From Haloplanus sp. GDY1 (GTDB lineage: Archaea; Halobacteriota; Halobacteria; Halobacteriales; Haloferacaceae): 64,000 nt of DNA. Below are positions 32,830 to 43,242 of the stretch, piece by piece. The notes beneath the pieces were generated by a model. It was not told the DNA's origin, did not search any database, and worked only from the letters and a program-made list of their open reading frames with translations. Position 1 is the stretch's first letter. Each line of letters starts with the position of its first letter. The position numbers and the translations under genes were made by a program. The DNA is taken from contig NZ_CP098514.1 in assembly GCF_023703775.1 (NCBI RefSeq), positions 248,001 through 312,000 of the forward strand, in the 5' to 3' direction.

Positions 32830-33290
32830 CGCATGGCCTCCAGCAGTCGGTCGATCTCCTCGGTGGTGTGCTTGCCGATCTGCCCGCTCTCGACGGTCGG
32901 GTGCTTCAGGCCGTCGTGGCCGCCGCGCGGCGGGTGGAGCCGGATCGACGGGGCGAGACCCTGCTCGCGCAGCGTCGTCTCCTCGTCGACCAGCGCCGTC
33001 GCCAGCGCGTCGACGTCGGCGTAGTCGGTGTTGTCCGCGACCCACTCGTCGGTGACGTCGGCGGTCCCCGTCTCGGGTTCGCCGCGCCGACGGATGAGCG
33101 TCGCGACCACGTCGGCCGACGGTTCGCCGTGGGCGACGTAGTCGTTGACCTTCGTGATCATGCCGCGGTAGGCGTCAGTCTCGGGAACCAGCGTACACTG
33201 GTTGACGGCGTGCAGGTTGAGCATCTGCAGCGTGTCCTGCACGTCGCCGGAGATGTTGACTTCGCCGCGGAGCTGGACGAGCGCCTCCAT
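32826..33290 (-). CDS. rpl30: Ribosomal protein uL30
   Basis: 154 residues, the long archaeal form. The N-terminus [21 protein letters not shown] and the motif LHPPRGGHDGLKHP are characteristic. It shares one base with the uS5 stop (TGATG) and 4 bp with uL15. Large-subunit component. Confidence 0.94.
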   Translation of the reverse strand: MEALVQLRGEVNISGDVQDTLQMLNLHAVNQCTLVPETDAYRGMITKVNDYVAHGEPSADVVATLIRRRGEPETGTADVTDEWVADNTDYADVDALATALVDEETTLREQGLAPSIRLHPPRGGHDGLKHPTVESGQIGKHTTEEIDRLLEAMR

Positions 33291-33946
33291 CACTCGCTCA
33301 CCTCGGTTTCGCGCTGCTTCCGGCGGGCCCGCTGGGGGGTCCGCGACTGCGAGGCGTTCCGCAGCGCGTTGTACGTCGCCTTCGCGAGGTTGACCGTCGT
33401 CCGGGTGTTGCCCGTCGACTTCGTCCAGGCGTCCTGGATGCCCGCGAGTTCGAGGATGTTCCGCACCGTGGGCGCGGCCGCCAGCCCCAGCCCCTGCGGG
33501 GCGGGGATGACCTCGACGGTCACGGAGCCGGCCTTGCCCGTCGCCTTCCGCGTCAGGGAGTTGACGCCGCCGGCGCGGTCCTCCCAGGACCCGGAGCCGC
33601 GGTCCACCTCGATGATGTTCAGCTTCGCCACGTCGATGGCCTTCTGGATGGCCGAGCCGACCTGATCGTCGCGGCCCTCGGCGTAGCCGAGGTAGCCGTC
33701 GCGGTTGCCCACCGCGACGACACACCGGAACTTCACCCGGCGTCCGGAGTCGGTCATGCGCTGGACCATGTTGATGTCCAGCACCTCGTCGTCCAGCCCC
33801 GGCAGGAGCTGATCGACGATTTCGGCTTCCTTCAGCGGGAGCCCCGACTCGAGGGCCTCCTTCATCGACGTTACGTCGCCGTCCTGTACCTTGCGGCCGA
33901 GCCGCGTACGCGGTTCCCAGCCGTCGCCGTAGTCGTTACTGCTCAT
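33290..33946 (-). CDS. rps5: Ribosomal protein uS5
   Basis: 218 residues. Double-stranded RNA-binding part ([23 protein letters not shown] in parts) and the C-terminal beta-alpha domain ([24 protein letters not shown] in parts) are present. It takes part in decoding accuracy. Start ATG 33946 lies inside the end of uL18 (11-bp overlap). Confidence 0.95.
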   Translation of the reverse strand: MSSNDYGDGWEPRTRLGRKVQDGDVTSMKEALESGLPLKEAEIVDQLLPGLDDEVLDINMVQRMTDSGRRVKFRCVVAVGNRDGYLGYAEGRDDQVGSAIQKAIDVAKLNIIEVDRGSGSWEDRAGGVNSLTRKATGKAGSVTVEVIPAPQGLGLAAAPTVRNILELAGIQDAWTKSTGNTRTTVNLAKATYNALRNASQSRTPQRARRKQRETEVSE

Positions 33947-34496
33947 TGTCCTCCATCAGTGCTTCGAGCACGGTATCGAAGTGCTCGGGGAGTTCCGTCG
34001 CGTCGAAGTCGCCGCTGTACAGCGGTTCGTCCCGCTCGGCAGCGTACTCGGCGATGTGCTCGCCGCGGTTTCGCGACCAGTCCGCGAGGACGCTCTCGCT
34101 GTGCGGAATCGACAGTCCCGCGTCGATAGCGCCTTCCTGTACTGCGAACACCTTGTTCCCGGGGGTCGCGGTGTTGAGCCCGATGTCGAGGACGGCCTCC
34201 GTCAGGCCGGCGTCGACGGCGCGGCTCCCCGCGAGGAACCCCGTGAGGTACGCGCTCGGGAGATTGCCCGTGGGGGCCTCCCAGCCGTACTCCGCGAGGT
34301 CCTCCGAGGACGCGGCCGCGTGGGTCTCGTCGCCGTCGGGACCGGGGGTGATCAGCTGCGCCCTGACGTGCCTGTTGCTCACGCGAGCGACCAGGCGAGG
34401 CTTGCCGGATTTCAGCAGGCGCAACCTCTGGTGGTAGTCGGTTCGGTCCTCGCGGCGACGCCGCATGGGGACCTTGTATCGTGGGCCTGTTGCCAT
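33936..34496 (-). CDS. rpl18: Ribosomal protein uL18
   Basis: 186 residues, archaeal/eukaryal L5-type length. Begins [21 protein letters not shown] and contains [14 protein letters not shown]. It binds 5S rRNA. It shares one base with L19e and 11 with uS5. Confidence 0.95.
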   Translation of the reverse strand: MATGPRYKVPMRRRREDRTDYHQRLRLLKSGKPRLVARVSNRHVRAQLITPGPDGDETHAAASSEDLAEYGWEAPTGNLPSAYLTGFLAGSRAVDAGLTEAVLDIGLNTATPGNKVFAVQEGAIDAGLSIPHSESVLADWSRNRGEHIAEYAAERDEPLYSGDFDATELPEHFDTVLEALMEDNEQ

Positions 34497-34954
34497 CAGT
34501 CGTTCACCTCCACGTCGTAGTTGTTCTCGATGTACGCTTCGAGTCGCGCCACGCTGTCGAACTCCCCGCCGCCAGCCTTGTTGTAGAGCTCGCGGTACTG
34601 GGAGCGGTCCAGCGGGCCGTCGTCGCGCAACTCGCGCAGGCGACGCCGCTGGGCGCGGATGCGACTCGTCCAGTCCTCCTTGCTGTCCTTCCGGGCACCG
34701 GCGGTCCCGCGTCGGGAGCCGGCGCCGGTTCGGTGACCGTAGGCTCGCTTCTCCGCCCGTTCGCGGGCGCGGCCGCGCGAGTTGTTCGAGGAGCCCTTCT
34801 GCTGGATCGTGCCCTGATCGACCAGGTCACGGATGTCCTCGCGGGTGATCGCCTCCGCGATTTCGCTCTGGGCGTCCGGATCGAACCAGACGCGGTCCTT
34901 GCCCACGTCGAGGACGTCGGCGGCGAGCCGTTTCTGTGCGCTCAGATCCGTCAT
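34496..34954 (-). CDS. rpl19e: Ribosomal protein eL19
   Basis: 152 residues. Starts [18 protein letters not shown]; the family motif [18 protein letters not shown] with basic stretch is present, as is the C-terminal helix ([18 protein letters not shown]). Archaeal/eukaryal-specific large-subunit protein. Overlaps L32e by 4 bp. Confidence 0.95.
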   Translation of the reverse strand: MTDLSAQKRLAADVLDVGKDRVWFDPDAQSEIAEAITREDIRDLVDQGTIQQKGSSNNSRGRARERAEKRAYGHRTGAGSRRGTAGARKDSKEDWTSRIRAQRRRLRELRDDGPLDRSQYRELYNKAGGGEFDSVARLEAYIENNYDVEVND

Positions 34955-35667
34955 TCGGCTTCCTCCTCGACTTCGACTTCGATGTACGTCGGGTTGAGGA
35001 CGCGAATCTCGCGGTCCTCACAGACGTCTTCGATGCGTTCGCGCTTGCGCGCGCCGACGCCGCTCGCGATGCGAACGGCCTCGGTGGCCGGGTCGACGCC
35101 CTCCAGGTCGTCCGTGTTGTGGACACGGACCTCCTCGAAGCCGCTGGGATGCAGGCCGCGGGCGGCCGTCGGCGAGCGGTAGCCCGCCTCGACGGTCGCG
35201 CCCTTGCCCTTGATCCCGCGGCGCTGCTTCGAGAGCTGGCCGCGCGGGCGCCGCCACGAGGGGTCGACGCGCTTTTTCTTGTGGTGGTCCTGGCGGTTGA
35301 ACTGCGGGTTGCCCTCCCGGCGCTTCTGCACCAGCGCGCGGGCGGCCTCGTCGTCCAGGTCCGGCGTCTTGTCGGCGTGACCGCGGGGCCGGAGTTCCGT
35401 CTCCGTCTCCTCGGTTCCCTCTTCGGGTTCGGTCTCCTCTTCGACCTCCGCGTCGGTCTCCTCGGAGACTTCGAGGCCGCCGACGTCGGCCTTGATCCGG
35501 GCGGCCAGCGCGTTGCCGACGCCCTCGATGTCCGCTAGCTCCGACTGGCTCGCGGCCTTGAGGTCCTGGATGGACTCGTAGCCGGCCTCGCGGAGCGCCT
35601 CGGCCTTCGAGGGGCCGACGCCGCCGATGTCCTCGATGGACTCGATGTCGTCTTCGCTTTCGCTCAT
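34951..35667 (-). CDS. rpl32e: Ribosomal protein eL32 with N-terminal helix-hairpin-helix extension
   Basis: 238 residues. The L32e core is at about 105-225 ([21 protein letters not shown]). Before it lie a Glu-rich linker (about 70-95) and an N-terminal domain with two helix-hairpin-helix motifs ([14 protein letters not shown] and [17 protein letters not shown]), a DNA/RNA-binding fold found in several haloarchaeal versions. The start directly abuts the stop of uL6. Confidence 0.94.
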   Translation of the reverse strand: MSESEDDIESIEDIGGVGPSKAEALREAGYESIQDLKAASQSELADIEGVGNALAARIKADVGGLEVSEETDAEVEEETEPEEGTEETETELRPRGHADKTPDLDDEAARALVQKRREGNPQFNRQDHHKKKRVDPSWRRPRGQLSKQRRGIKGKGATVEAGYRSPTAARGLHPSGFEEVRVHNTDDLEGVDPATEAVRIASGVGARKRERIEDVCEDREIRVLNPTYIEVEVEEEAE

Positions 35668-36201
35668 CTACGCCCCACCTGCCTGCGGTTTCTGCGTGAT
35701 GTAGACGCCGTCCTGGAAGACCCGGGTGTCCTTGTCGGGCACCCGCGTCAACTGTTCGATGTCGGCGGCGGTCTGTCCGACGGCCTCCTTGTCGGGGCCG
35801 GTCAGGGTGATCTCCTCGCCGTCGACCTGTACCTCCGTGTCGCCGCGGATCTGCACCGTCCGCGGCGCGCGTTCGCCGAGGAAGTTCTCGATGACGACCT
35901 CGTCGCCGTCCACGTTCACCTGCATCGGGAAGTGAGCGTAGAAGATCTCCATCCGATACTCCCAGCCGTCAGTCACGCCGTGGAGCATGTTCCGAACGTG
36001 GCTCTCGAAGGTGCCGACCGTCGCGCGCGTGTTGGCGTCGTCGGCCTCGCTCTCGATGACCACGTGGTCGTCCTCGACCGCGACCGACACGTCGGGGTAC
36101 CAGAGGCGTCGCGTGACGCTCCCGTTCGGTCCCTCGACGGTCAGATCGAGGTGGTCGACCTCGGCGGACACGTCGTCCGGAATCTCGATTTCCGTTTTCA
36201 T
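35668..36201 (-). CDS. rpl6: Ribosomal protein uL6
   Basis: 177 residues, two repeated L6 domains; begins MKTEIEIPDDVSAEVDHLDL and carries the motif VHIENFLGE-like EVVIENFLGERAPR. It lies near the factor-binding site of the large subunit. One base separates it from uS8. Confidence 0.95.
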   Translation of the reverse strand: MKTEIEIPDDVSAEVDHLDLTVEGPNGSVTRRLWYPDVSVAVEDDHVVIESEADDANTRATVGTFESHVRNMLHGVTDGWEYRMEIFYAHFPMQVNVDGDEVVIENFLGERAPRTVQIRGDTEVQVDGEEITLTGPDKEAVGQTAADIEQLTRVPDKDTRVFQDGVYITQKPQAGGA

Positions 36202-36202
36202 G

Positions 36203-36595
36203 TTAGTATACGTATGCGATCACCTGGCCACCGATGCCCTGTTCGCGGGCCTCGTAGTGGCTCATGACGCCGTGGCTGGTCGTGACGACGAGCGCCCCGT
36301 AGTCGCGGGCGGGGAGATACCGCTTCTCCCACTTTTCGAACTCGTCCGCGCCCGCGGAGTAGCGGGGCTTGACGACGCCACACTGGTTGATCGCGCCTTT
36401 CAGTTCGATCTCGAAGCGACCGGACTTGCCGTCGTCGACGAACTCGAATCCGTCGATGTACCCGCGGTCGTAGAAGACCTCGAGTACGGAGCCGATCACG
36501 TTCGAGGCGGGCTGTACCGTGTGGGACAGATGTCCCACGCTCTCGGCGTTGTCGAGCCCCGAGAGCGCGTTCGAGAGGGGATCGTTCCCTGCCAT
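36203..36595 (-). CDS. rps8: Ribosomal protein uS8
   Basis: 130 residues, begins [18 protein letters not shown]. The C-terminal signature [18 protein letters not shown] is present. It binds 16S rRNA helix 21 and in many organisms regulates its operon. Start ATG 36595 taken because the family starts there and uS14 ends 2 bp before. Confidence 0.95.
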   Translation of the reverse strand: MAGNDPLSNALSGLDNAESVGHLSHTVQPASNVIGSVLEVFYDRGYIDGFEFVDDGKSGRFEIELKGAINQCGVVKPRYSAGADEFEKWEKRYLPARDYGALVVTTSHGVMSHYEAREQGIGGQVIAYVY

Positions 36596-36597
36596 TG

Positions 36598-36795
36598 TTA
36601 TCGATACTTCTTGAATCCCATGTCGCGGGCGACCTCCCGGAAACACTGCCGGCACAGGAAGATGTCGTACTTGCCGACGAGTCCCTGCTTGCGGCCGCAC
36701 CGACGGCACTGGTGGCGCTCGTCCGTGCGGGGCGTGGCGTGTTCTCCGGTCACGTCGCGTCCGTCCTGACTTGATTCGCTTTCGCTTTCGCTCAT
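36598..36795 (-). CDS. rps14: Ribosomal protein uS14, zinc form
   Basis: 65 residues. Zinc ligands in CRRC and CRQC; sequence between reads [14 protein letters not shown]. The N-terminal 28 residues are a Ser/Glu-rich halophilic extension. Overlaps uL5 by 4 bp. Confidence 0.94.
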   Translation of the reverse strand: MSESESESSQDGRDVTGEHATPRTDERHQCRRCGRKQGLVGKYDIFLCRQCFREVARDMGFKKYR

Positions 36796-37313
36796 TCCGT
36801 TACCTCCACGTCGAAGGTGGCTTCGACGAAGGTGACCGCGTCCGACGCGTCGAGTCGGTGGTTCGACGGGATGGAGCGCGACACCTTGTCCCGCTTGGAG
36901 ACGCGGTATCCCGGCCGAACCAGGTTGACCGTCACGTCAAGCCCGTAGATGCCGACGTTCGGGTCGTACTCCTGGCTCGGGAACTCCGTGTGCTCCTCGA
37001 CGCCGAAGCTGAAGTTGCCCGTGTCGTCGAACTGCGAGGCCGAGAGGTCGACCAGCGAGAGTGCCGTCTCGAGGAACTCGGCGGCGTCGTCACCCCGAAG
37101 GGTGACCTTCGCGCCGATGGGGTCGCCCTCGCGGACGTTGAACTCCTGGACCGTCCCCCGTGCCGTCGTCCGGACGCTCTGCTGTCCGGTGACGTCCTCG
37201 AGGATGTCCTCGGCGTCGGCGAGTTCGCGACCGCCTTCGCCGACGCCCATGTGGACGACGACCTTCTCGATCCGCGGTTCGCGCATCTCGTGGAATTCGG
37301 CGGTTTCGCTCAT
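36792..37313 (-). CDS. rpl5: Ribosomal protein uL5
   Basis: 173 residues; [19 protein letters not shown] near the start and FGVEEHTEF later are family hallmarks. It contacts 5S rRNA and the P-site tRNA. Overlaps S4e by 4 bp at its start. Confidence 0.95.
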   Translation of the reverse strand: MSETAEFHEMREPRIEKVVVHMGVGEGGRELADAEDILEDVTGQQSVRTTARGTVQEFNVREGDPIGAKVTLRGDDAAEFLETALSLVDLSASQFDDTGNFSFGVEEHTEFPSQEYDPNVGIYGLDVTVNLVRPGYRVSKRDKVSRSIPSNHRLDASDAVTFVEATFDVEVTE

Positions 37314-38023
37314 TCGTCATCCTCCCCGTCGGTGAAGTTCTCGTCGATCACGACGACGTAGTCCTCGACGGTCTCGAACCCACCGTCGTCCTGGGAGACG
37401 GTGACGACGTTGTCGCCGCTCCCGGGCGTGACGGTGATCGTGTCGATTTCGCCGATCTCGCCGGCGTGACCGCCGGCGACGGCCGTCACCAGGGCGCCCT
37501 CCTCGTAGACGAAGTGGGCGACGATCTCCTTGGTCTCGTTGTCGACGACGAGGGAGTCGCCGGTGGCGTACTCGCCAGCCTCGTCCTCGCCGACGCGCAC
37601 GTTCGTGCCGTCGTGGAGGGTGAACTGGAAGTCGCCGCCGGACACCTGCGTCTTCCGGACGACCTTGCCGAGGCGGCTGTCGGCCGCGTCGGCGTCGATC
37701 GGGGTCAGCGCCAGCCGACCGCCCTCGTCCGGGAACACGCGGTAGAACTCCTCGCGTTGCGTGAACGCCAGGATGTCGAACATCCCGATCGGGCGCTCGA
37801 CGTCCGAGACGGCGTCCCCGTTGACGAGGACGCTGTCCTGGTTGAGGGCGTAGTTCGCTTCCTTCCGCGAGTCGACGTAGCCGAGCACGTCCCGCAGGAC
37901 GATCAGCAGGGGAACCCCCGCCTCGCCGTGCGGGCCGGCGCCGGCCTTGACCGTCCAGGTCGCGGTCTTCCGTTCGACCGGCCAGGACTTCGGGACCGAG
38001 AGTCGTTTCTGGTGTCGAGTCAT
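37310..38023 (-). CDS. rps4e: Ribosomal protein eS4
   Basis: 237 residues, S4 RNA-binding domain then KOW motif. Begins [19 protein letters not shown] and contains [21 protein letters not shown] in parts. Archaeal/eukaryal-specific. Overlaps uL24 by 4 bp. Confidence 0.95.
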   Translation of the reverse strand: MTRHQKRLSVPKSWPVERKTATWTVKAGAGPHGEAGVPLLIVLRDVLGYVDSRKEANYALNQDSVLVNGDAVSDVERPIGMFDILAFTQREEFYRVFPDEGGRLALTPIDADAADSRLGKVVRKTQVSGGDFQFTLHDGTNVRVGEDEAGEYATGDSLVVDNETKEIVAHFVYEEGALVTAVAGGHAGEIGEIDTITVTPGSGDNVVTVSQDDGGFETVEDYVVVIDENFTDGEDDE

Positions 38024-38376
38024 TCGGTATCTGCCTCCAGGCGCGCCTGCCGGCGCTCGTCGTCCAGGTTCAGTTCCGTCACGCGGAGGTTGCTCGCGTC
38101 GAGGGGCCGGGGCACTTCCTCGCCGTCGGCCTTCTCGACGGTCACGTCCTCGACGTGAACGACTTCGTCGGTCAGGTCCACCGCGAGCACCTCGGCCTCC
38201 TCGCCGGCGTGGTCGCCGCGGAGCACCTCGACGGTGTCGCCCGCGTTGACGCGGACCGACCGCTGGCCGTACTCCTCGCGGAGGTCCGTCGACAGGGTCG
38301 ACCGAACCTGGTCCTGACGCTCGTGCAGGGGCGCGTTTCGCTTCCGTGTGCGCTCTTTGTGTGGCTGTCGAGTCAT
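38020..38376 (-). CDS. rpl24: Ribosomal protein uL24
   Basis: 118 residues with a KOW motif ([19 protein letters not shown]) after a basic N-terminus [14 protein letters not shown]. Early assembly protein of the large subunit. Overlaps uL14 by 4 bp. Confidence 0.95.
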   Translation of the reverse strand: MTRQPHKERTRKRNAPLHERQDQVRSTLSTDLREEYGQRSVRVNAGDTVEVLRGDHAGEEAEVLAVDLTDEVVHVEDVTVEKADGEEVPRPLDASNLRVTELNLDDERRQARLEADTE

Positions 38377-38771
38377 ACGATCATCGTCGCAGTCGATGCG
38401 ATGCTCCCGAAGCGTTCGGCGACTTCACGCGCGACGGGACCCTTGATCTCGGTCCCGCGAGGCTCCTCCATGTCGTCGATGACGACGGCCGCGTTGTCCT
38501 CGAACTTCACGCGCGTGCCGCTGGGGCGGCGAATGGGCTTGCGCTGGCGGACGACGACCGCCTCCAGCACCTGCCGGCGCATCTCCGGCGTGCCCTTGGT
38601 GACCGAGACGGTCACCTTGTCGCCGATTCCCGCTTTGGGGTGTCGATTCTTCGCTCCGGAGTAGCCCGCGACGCTGATGATCTTCAGTTCGCGGGCTCCG
38701 GTGTTGTCCGCACAGTTGACGAGCGACCCCTTGGCGAGGCCACGGGTGACGTCGGCCTTCAGCGCCTCCAT
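38373..38771 (-). CDS. rpl14: Ribosomal protein uL14
   Basis: 132 residues; [18 protein letters not shown] and the [15 protein letters not shown] segment are the family signature. It sits at the subunit interface and contacts the factor site. ATG 38771 chosen, GTG 38774 is an alternative; its start shares a base with the uS17 stop. Confidence 0.95.
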   Translation of the reverse strand: MEALKADVTRGLAKGSLVNCADNTGARELKIISVAGYSGAKNRHPKAGIGDKVTVSVTKGTPEMRRQVLEAVVVRQRKPIRRPSGTRVKFEDNAAVVIDDMEEPRGTEIKGPVAREVAERFGSIASTATMIV

Positions 38772-39097
38772 CACTCGTCACCTCCCAGAATCTCGACGAC
38801 CACGTGTGATTTGGTCTTCGAGAGGGGTCGCGTCTCCGCGATGCGGACCCGGTCGCCTTCCGAGAGGCCCAGACACGGGGGTGCGTGGGCCGGAATGCGA
38901 CTCCGGCGTTTCATGTACCGGTCGTACTTGGGAACGCGAACGTCGTACTCGCGTTCGACGACGACCGTCTTTTCCATCGCTGTGGAGGCGACCGTGCCTT
39001 CCAGCGTCTGCCCGCGCACGGACAGTGAGCCGTGGAACGGACAGTGCTGGTCGGCGCAGGCCTCCTCCGGTTCGGTTACGTTCAGTCCTATCGCCAT
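38771..39097 (-). CDS. rps17: Ribosomal protein uS17
   Basis: 108 residues, OB fold; [21 protein letters not shown] is the conserved centre (two pieces). Two Cys-containing residues in ADQHCPFHG precede it, usual for archaeal S17. Start ATG 39097 lies 10 bp inside the RNase P gene. Confidence 0.95.
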   Translation of the reverse strand: MAIGLNVTEPEEACADQHCPFHGSLSVRGQTLEGTVASTAMEKTVVVEREYDVRVPKYDRYMKRRSRIPAHAPPCLGLSEGDRVRIAETRPLSKTKSHVVVEILGGDE

Positions 39098-39471
39098 GTG
39101 GATACACCTGCCTTCTCGGTTCGCAAGGCGGGTCGTGAGAGCAGTCGTGCGCCATCCACCGTAACGTAGGCCACGCCCTCGCAACCGGCAGACTGACCGG
39201 TTCGGCCGGCAGTTTCCGACGGGAGTTCGAGCGTGGTCCCCGACGCCTTCTCGGCGTCGGCGGCTTCATCTGTGCGCGGCAGGGCGAACTCGAATGTCGT
39301 CCCACGCTTGGGGACGCGCCGCACCCGATCCCCCTCGATCACGAGCGTTCGCATCGTCTCGTCGACGACGCGACCGCCGATCCCGACGCTGTCGGGGTTC
39401 GTCGACTCGACGACCCGCACGCGCAGGCCGACGAGTTCGTGTCGGGGTAGGGTCTCGGGTGTGAGTGGCAT
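39088..39471 (-). CDS. rnp1: Ribonuclease P protein component 1 (Rpp29/Pop4)
   Basis: 127 residues. Begins [20 protein letters not shown] and contains [17 protein letters not shown] and [14 protein letters not shown], the Sm-like Rpp29 core. It supports the RNase P RNA in removing 5' leaders from tRNA. Its place between uL29 and uS17 is normal in archaea. The C-terminal 25 residues extend past the usual core and overlap uS17 by 10 bp. Confidence 0.9.
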   Translation of the reverse strand: MPLTPETLPRHELVGLRVRVVESTNPDSVGIGGRVVDETMRTLVIEGDRVRRVPKRGTTFEFALPRTDEAADAEKASGTTLELPSETAGRTGQSAGCEGVAYVTVDGARLLSRPALRTEKAGVSTWR

Positions 39472-39683
39472 TAGTCTCCGTCGAGGTCGCCTTCTTCGCG
39501 CTGGATCGTCTTGATCCGCGCGATGGTCTTTTTCAGTTCGCCGATCCGCGAGGGGTCCTCGGGCATCCCGCCCGCCGCCTGGACCGCCTTCGCGTTCAGC
39601 AGTTCCGTCTCGAGATCCTCGAGTTCCGCCTCGCGCTCGGCCGGCGTCATGTCGCGGATCTCCTCGACGTGCAGGATCGCCAT
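39471..39683 (-). CDS. rpl29: Ribosomal protein uL29
   Basis: 70 residues, two-helix protein: [21 protein letters not shown] then [14 protein letters not shown]. Located at the peptide exit tunnel. One-base overlaps on both sides with uS3 and the RNase P gene. Confidence 0.94.
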   Translation of the reverse strand: MAILHVEEIRDMTPAEREAELEDLETELLNAKAVQAAGGMPEDPSRIGELKKTIARIKTIQREEGDLDGD

Positions 39684-40627
39684 TACGCGTCACCCTCCTC
39701 GTCGTCTTCCGCTTCCATCTCCTCGACGAGGTCGGCCGCCTCGTCCATCGTCTCCTCGTCGACCTCCTCGTCGACCGCCTCGTCCAAGTCGTCGGCGGCG
39801 TCCTCGTCTTCGACCTCGGCGGTCTCGGCTTTCCCCTCGTCGGGGAGTTCCTCCTCGACGACCTCCTCGACGATCTCCTCGTCGAGGCCCTCGTCGACGT
39901 CCTCGGGGGTCTCGGTCGGCACCTCGACCTCCTCGTCGGCGCCGACCTCGGGGACTTCCTCGGGCTCCTCCTCGAGGAGTTCCTCGACGCCGCCGCCGGT
40001 CTCCGCGGCCTGCTCGACGGGTTCGACGTCGGCGTCCTCGGCGATCTCGAAGTCGTCGGGCAGTTCGGCGCCCGGCGGGATGATCTTCACCGTCACGCCG
40101 ATGGTGCCGAGTTTCATCACGGCGACGCCCTGGCCCTCGTCCACGATGGACTCGGCGGGTTCGCCGTTGTGCTTGATGTAGCCGCGGTTGAACTTCTCGA
40201 CGCGGCTCCGCGCGCCGGTGACCTTCCCGGACAGGACGATCTCGGCGCCGAGGGCGCCGGCCTCCATGATCCGGTCGATGGTCGTGTGCCCCGCCTTGCG
40301 GAAGTACCAGCCACGCTCGAGGGCGTTGGCCAGTCGGTCCGCGACGATGCGGGCGTTGAGGTCCGGTTCGTCGACCTCCTGTACGTCGATCTGGGGGTCG
40401 TCGAGGTCGAACCGCTCCTCGAGTTCGGTGGTCACCTTGCGGATGTTCTTCCCGCCCTTGCCGATGACCATGCCGGGCTTCTCGGCCTTGAGGACGATCT
40501 GGGTCCCCATCGGGGTCTTGGCGACGTCCATGCCGCCGTAGCCCGCGCGGCCGAGTTCGTCCGCGAAGAACTCGTCGATCTGGGAGCGCTGGAGTCCGTT
40601 CTCGATGAACTGGTGTTCGTCGGCCAT
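39683..40627 (-). CDS. rps3: Ribosomal protein uS3 with long acidic tail
   Basis: 314 residues. KH domain near the N-terminus ([15 protein letters not shown]) and the S3 C-terminal domain up to about residue 195. The last 110 residues are almost only Glu, Asp, Val and Ala, a halophilic tail longer than in most relatives. It lines the mRNA entry. Confidence 0.95.
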   Translation of the reverse strand: MADEHQFIENGLQRSQIDEFFADELGRAGYGGMDVAKTPMGTQIVLKAEKPGMVIGKGGKNIRKVTTELEERFDLDDPQIDVQEVDEPDLNARIVADRLANALERGWYFRKAGHTTIDRIMEAGALGAEIVLSGKVTGARSRVEKFNRGYIKHNGEPAESIVDEGQGVAVMKLGTIGVTVKIIPPGAELPDDFEIAEDADVEPVEQAAETGGGVEELLEEEPEEVPEVGADEEVEVPTETPEDVDEGLDEEIVEEVVEEELPDEGKAETAEVEDEDAADDLDEAVDEEVDEETMDEAADLVEEMEAEDDEEGDA

Positions 40628-41091
40628 TAGTCCTCCTCCTCCTCCTCGATGATCAGTTCGACGTCACAGAGCGTGGTGTTCCACGGGTCCGCGCGACCGA
40701 ACGCGCGGGGCTTGCGACCCTCCCGCTCGCCGACCTTGTGGGCGGCGACGTGCTTGATCGACATCGACTGGCCGTCGAACCCCTGCTCGTCCGCGTTGTT
40801 GCTCGCGTTCTCGAGCAGGCTCAGGAAGTCCTTGCTGGCCTTCTCGGGGTAGCGACCGGCGTCCCAGCCGTCGATGTCGCTCCGGTGACCCACGCCCGAG
40901 TTGTGCTGTCTGAACGGGACCGACTGCTTTTCGTCGATCACGTCGTTCAGGTACTCCTCGGCGTCGGCGACGGTCATGCCCTTGATCTCGCGGGCGATGG
41001 CCTTGCTGTGCTTGATGCTGATGGGCCGCTCTCGGAGCATCGCCTTGGCGGTCGTCTCCGGGTCGGCCTCGACGCTGTAGTTGATTCCCAT
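40627..41091 (-). CDS. rpl22: Ribosomal protein uL22
   Basis: 154 residues, begins MGINYSVEADPETTAKAML; the loop GRKPRAFGRADPWNT reaches the exit tunnel. A Glu/Asp-only tail ends it. Shares one base with uS3. Confidence 0.95.
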   Translation of the reverse strand: MGINYSVEADPETTAKAMLRERPISIKHSKAIAREIKGMTVADAEEYLNDVIDEKQSVPFRQHNSGVGHRSDIDGWDAGRYPEKASKDFLSLLENASNNADEQGFDGQSMSIKHVAAHKVGEREGRKPRAFGRADPWNTTLCDVELIIEEEEED

Positions 41092-41094
41092 GTG

Positions 41095-41517
41095 TTACTT
41101 GAGTGGCACGAACTTCGAGGATCTCGTCGCGCCGATGCCGGCCTGTCCGTGCTCGACCGACGTGCGGGTGAGCTGGAACTCGCCGAGGTAGTGGCCGATC
41201 ATCTCGGGGTCGACCTCGACGCGGTTGAACTCCTGGCCGTTGTAGACCGAGAAGGTCAGCCCCACGAACTCGGGGAGGATCGGCATGTCCCGGAGGTGGG
41301 TGCGGATCGGGTCGTTGGCCGTCTCCTCCTCCCCGGCCTCGCGGGCCTGGTCGAGCAGCTTCTCGTGTTCGACGGACAGGCCTCGAGTGATGGTTCGCCG
41401 CTGTCGAGCGGGGAGCAGTTCCGCGACCTCGTCGAGCGACATGGACTGCAGCTCGTCGAGCGTGTGACCGCGGTAGGTGAACTCACCCTCGCGGCCGGTT
41501 CGGTATTCGGAACTCAT
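41095..41517 (-). CDS. rps19: Ribosomal protein uS19
   Basis: 140 residues; [23 protein letters not shown] (two pieces) and [12 protein letters not shown] are signatures. Located in the head of the small subunit. Start shares one base with the uL2 stop region. Confidence 0.95.
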   Translation of the reverse strand: MSSEYRTGREGEFTYRGHTLDELQSMSLDEVAELLPARQRRTITRGLSVEHEKLLDQAREAGEEETANDPIRTHLRDMPILPEFVGLTFSVYNGQEFNRVEVDPEMIGHYLGEFQLTRTSVEHGQAGIGATRSSKFVPLK

Positions 41518-42239
41518 CAGTTGTTACCTCCGCGTCCGGTGCGTTTCGAGGCGATGTCGCCCACCTTCCGTCCCGGCGGGGCGTTCCGCGAGACGGACTT
41601 GGGCTTGCCGGGGTGCTGGCGGCCGCCGCCACCGAACGGGTGGTCGACGGCGTTCATCGCGACCCCACGGACCCGCGGCCACTTCGTGCCGCGGGCCTTC
41701 ATCTTGTGGTGCTTGTTGCCGGCCTTGACGAACGGCTTCTCCGTGCGTCCGCCACCCGCGACCACGCCGACCGTGGCGCGACACTGCGGGTTGAGCCGCT
41801 TGACCTGGCCGCTCGGCAGCTTCACGACCGCGACGCGCTTGTCGTGGGTCATGAGCTGCGCGCTCGTGCCGGAGGCCCGGGCGAACTTGCCGCCGTCGCC
41901 GGGGCTGCTCTCGACGTTACAGACCGGGACACCCTCCGGAATCTCGGCGAGCGGGAGCGTGTTGCCCGGCTTGATCTCCGCCGAGACGCCGACCTGGATC
42001 CGTTCGCCGACGGTCACGCCCTCGGGCGCGAGGACGAGGCGTCGGTCCCCGTCCTCGAACTCGACGGCCGCGACCGGCGCCGAGCGGGCCGGGTCGTGTT
42101 CGATGTCGACGATCTCTCCCGAGATCGTGTCGCGCTCTTCGTCCTTCTTGTGTTCGAGTTCGGCCTTGTAGCGGTGGCTGGGGGCACGGAACGTCGGCCC
42201 ACCGCGACCACGCCGCTGGCCCTGAATGCGTCGTCCCAT
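41517..42239 (-). CDS. rpl2: Ribosomal protein uL2
   Basis: 240 residues. RNA-binding domain then the C-terminal signature [15 protein letters not shown], required for peptidyl transfer. Start ATG 42239, 2 bp after uL23. Confidence 0.96.
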   Translation of the reverse strand: MGRRIQGQRRGRGGPTFRAPSHRYKAELEHKKDEERDTISGEIVDIEHDPARSAPVAAVEFEDGDRRLVLAPEGVTVGERIQVGVSAEIKPGNTLPLAEIPEGVPVCNVESSPGDGGKFARASGTSAQLMTHDKRVAVVKLPSGQVKRLNPQCRATVGVVAGGGRTEKPFVKAGNKHHKMKARGTKWPRVRGVAMNAVDHPFGGGGRQHPGKPKSVSRNAPPGRKVGDIASKRTGRGGNN

Positions 42240-42241
42240 CG

Positions 42242-42496
42242 TTAGAACACCCCGATTCGCGAGGCGATTTCCTGTGCGTCGTCGTCCTCGGAGAGGGAGA
42301 CGACCGCCTTCTTCTCGCCGCGGGCGGTGATCTGCGTGTTCACCTTGGTGATCGTCACGTCGTAGCGCGACTCGATGGCGTCGGTGATCTCCGGCTTGGT
42401 GGCGTCGATGTCGACGATGAACTGGAGCTTGTTGTCGAAGTCCATCTGGTCCATCGCCTTCTCGGTCACCAGCGGATTCCGAATGATCCCGCTCAT
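42242..42496 (-). CDS. rpl23: Ribosomal protein uL23
   Basis: 84 residues; IIRNPLVTEKAMDQMD start and VDIDATKPEITDAIE are typical. Docking site for SRP and chaperones at the tunnel exit. Overlaps uL4 by 4 bp. Confidence 0.95.
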   Translation of the reverse strand: MSGIIRNPLVTEKAMDQMDFDNKLQFIVDIDATKPEITDAIESRYDVTITKVNTQITARGEKKAVVSLSEDDDAQEIASRIGVF

Positions 42497-43239
42497 CGGT
42501 CGGCCACCTCCGCGAGTGCGCTCTCGGTCCAGATCGTGAGCCGGCCGGCGTCCGTGCCGGGCGCGAGGTCCTCGGCGTTGACCTCGCGGGCCGTCGTCAC
42601 GTCCGCGCCGGCGAGGTTGCGTGCCGCCTTCGACGGCTCCTCGCTCGTCACGAACAGGATCGACTTCGGCTCGCGGTACTTCCGGCCGCGGGTCTTGCCG
42701 CGCCCGGCCTTGACCGTTCGGCCGTCGTCGGCGCGTTCGACGTCCGCGTGGACGCCCAGCGCTTCGAGCAGGTCGACGACCTCGCGGGTCTTGATCAGGT
42801 CCTCGAACTCGTCGCTCACGACGAGCGGCAGGTCGAGGTCCTCGTCGAACTCGTGACCGCGCTCGGCCACGCGCTCGACGTCGGCCGTCGCCGCGACGGC
42901 CGAGCGGATCGCGAGCTTTCGCTCCTTGTCGTTGATTCCCTTCCCCTGGTCCTTCTCGGCTTTCGGCGGGTGCGCCTTGCGCCCGCCGACCGTCTGGGGC
43001 ACGCGGCGGCCCTGCCCGTTCTCCCGGGGGACGTGGGCCATGCCGCGGCCGCTGCCGAAGGACTCCGCCGGGGTTCGGAGCCCGGCGTAGGGGTCGGCAC
43101 CGTACGACTGCTTTCGGTTCGCCTGTGCGGCCAGGACGGCACGCTTGATGAGGTCCGGCCGGTAGGCCGTCTCGAAGACCTCGGGGAGGTCCACCGTGCC
43201 CGCATCCTCGCCGTTCAGATCGCGTACTGTTGCTTGCAT
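42493..43239 (-). CDS. rpl4: Ribosomal protein uL4
   Basis: 248 residues; the extended loop region SFGSGRGMAHVPRENGQGRR reaches into the tunnel, and the start MQATVRDLNGEDAGTVDLP is that of archaeal L4. Three bases separate it from uL3. Confidence 0.95.
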   Translation of the reverse strand: MQATVRDLNGEDAGTVDLPEVFETAYRPDLIKRAVLAAQANRKQSYGADPYAGLRTPAESFGSGRGMAHVPRENGQGRRVPQTVGGRKAHPPKAEKDQGKGINDKERKLAIRSAVAATADVERVAERGHEFDEDLDLPLVVSDEFEDLIKTREVVDLLEALGVHADVERADDGRTVKAGRGKTRGRKYREPKSILFVTSEEPSKAARNLAGADVTTAREVNAEDLAPGTDAGRLTIWTESALAEVADR

Positions 43240-43242
43240 TGG

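Noticed and set aside
34951-35667. Fusion of L32e with a foreign DNA-binding protein
   Set aside because: The N-terminal helix-hairpin-helix extension is, to my knowledge, common in haloarchaeal L32e.
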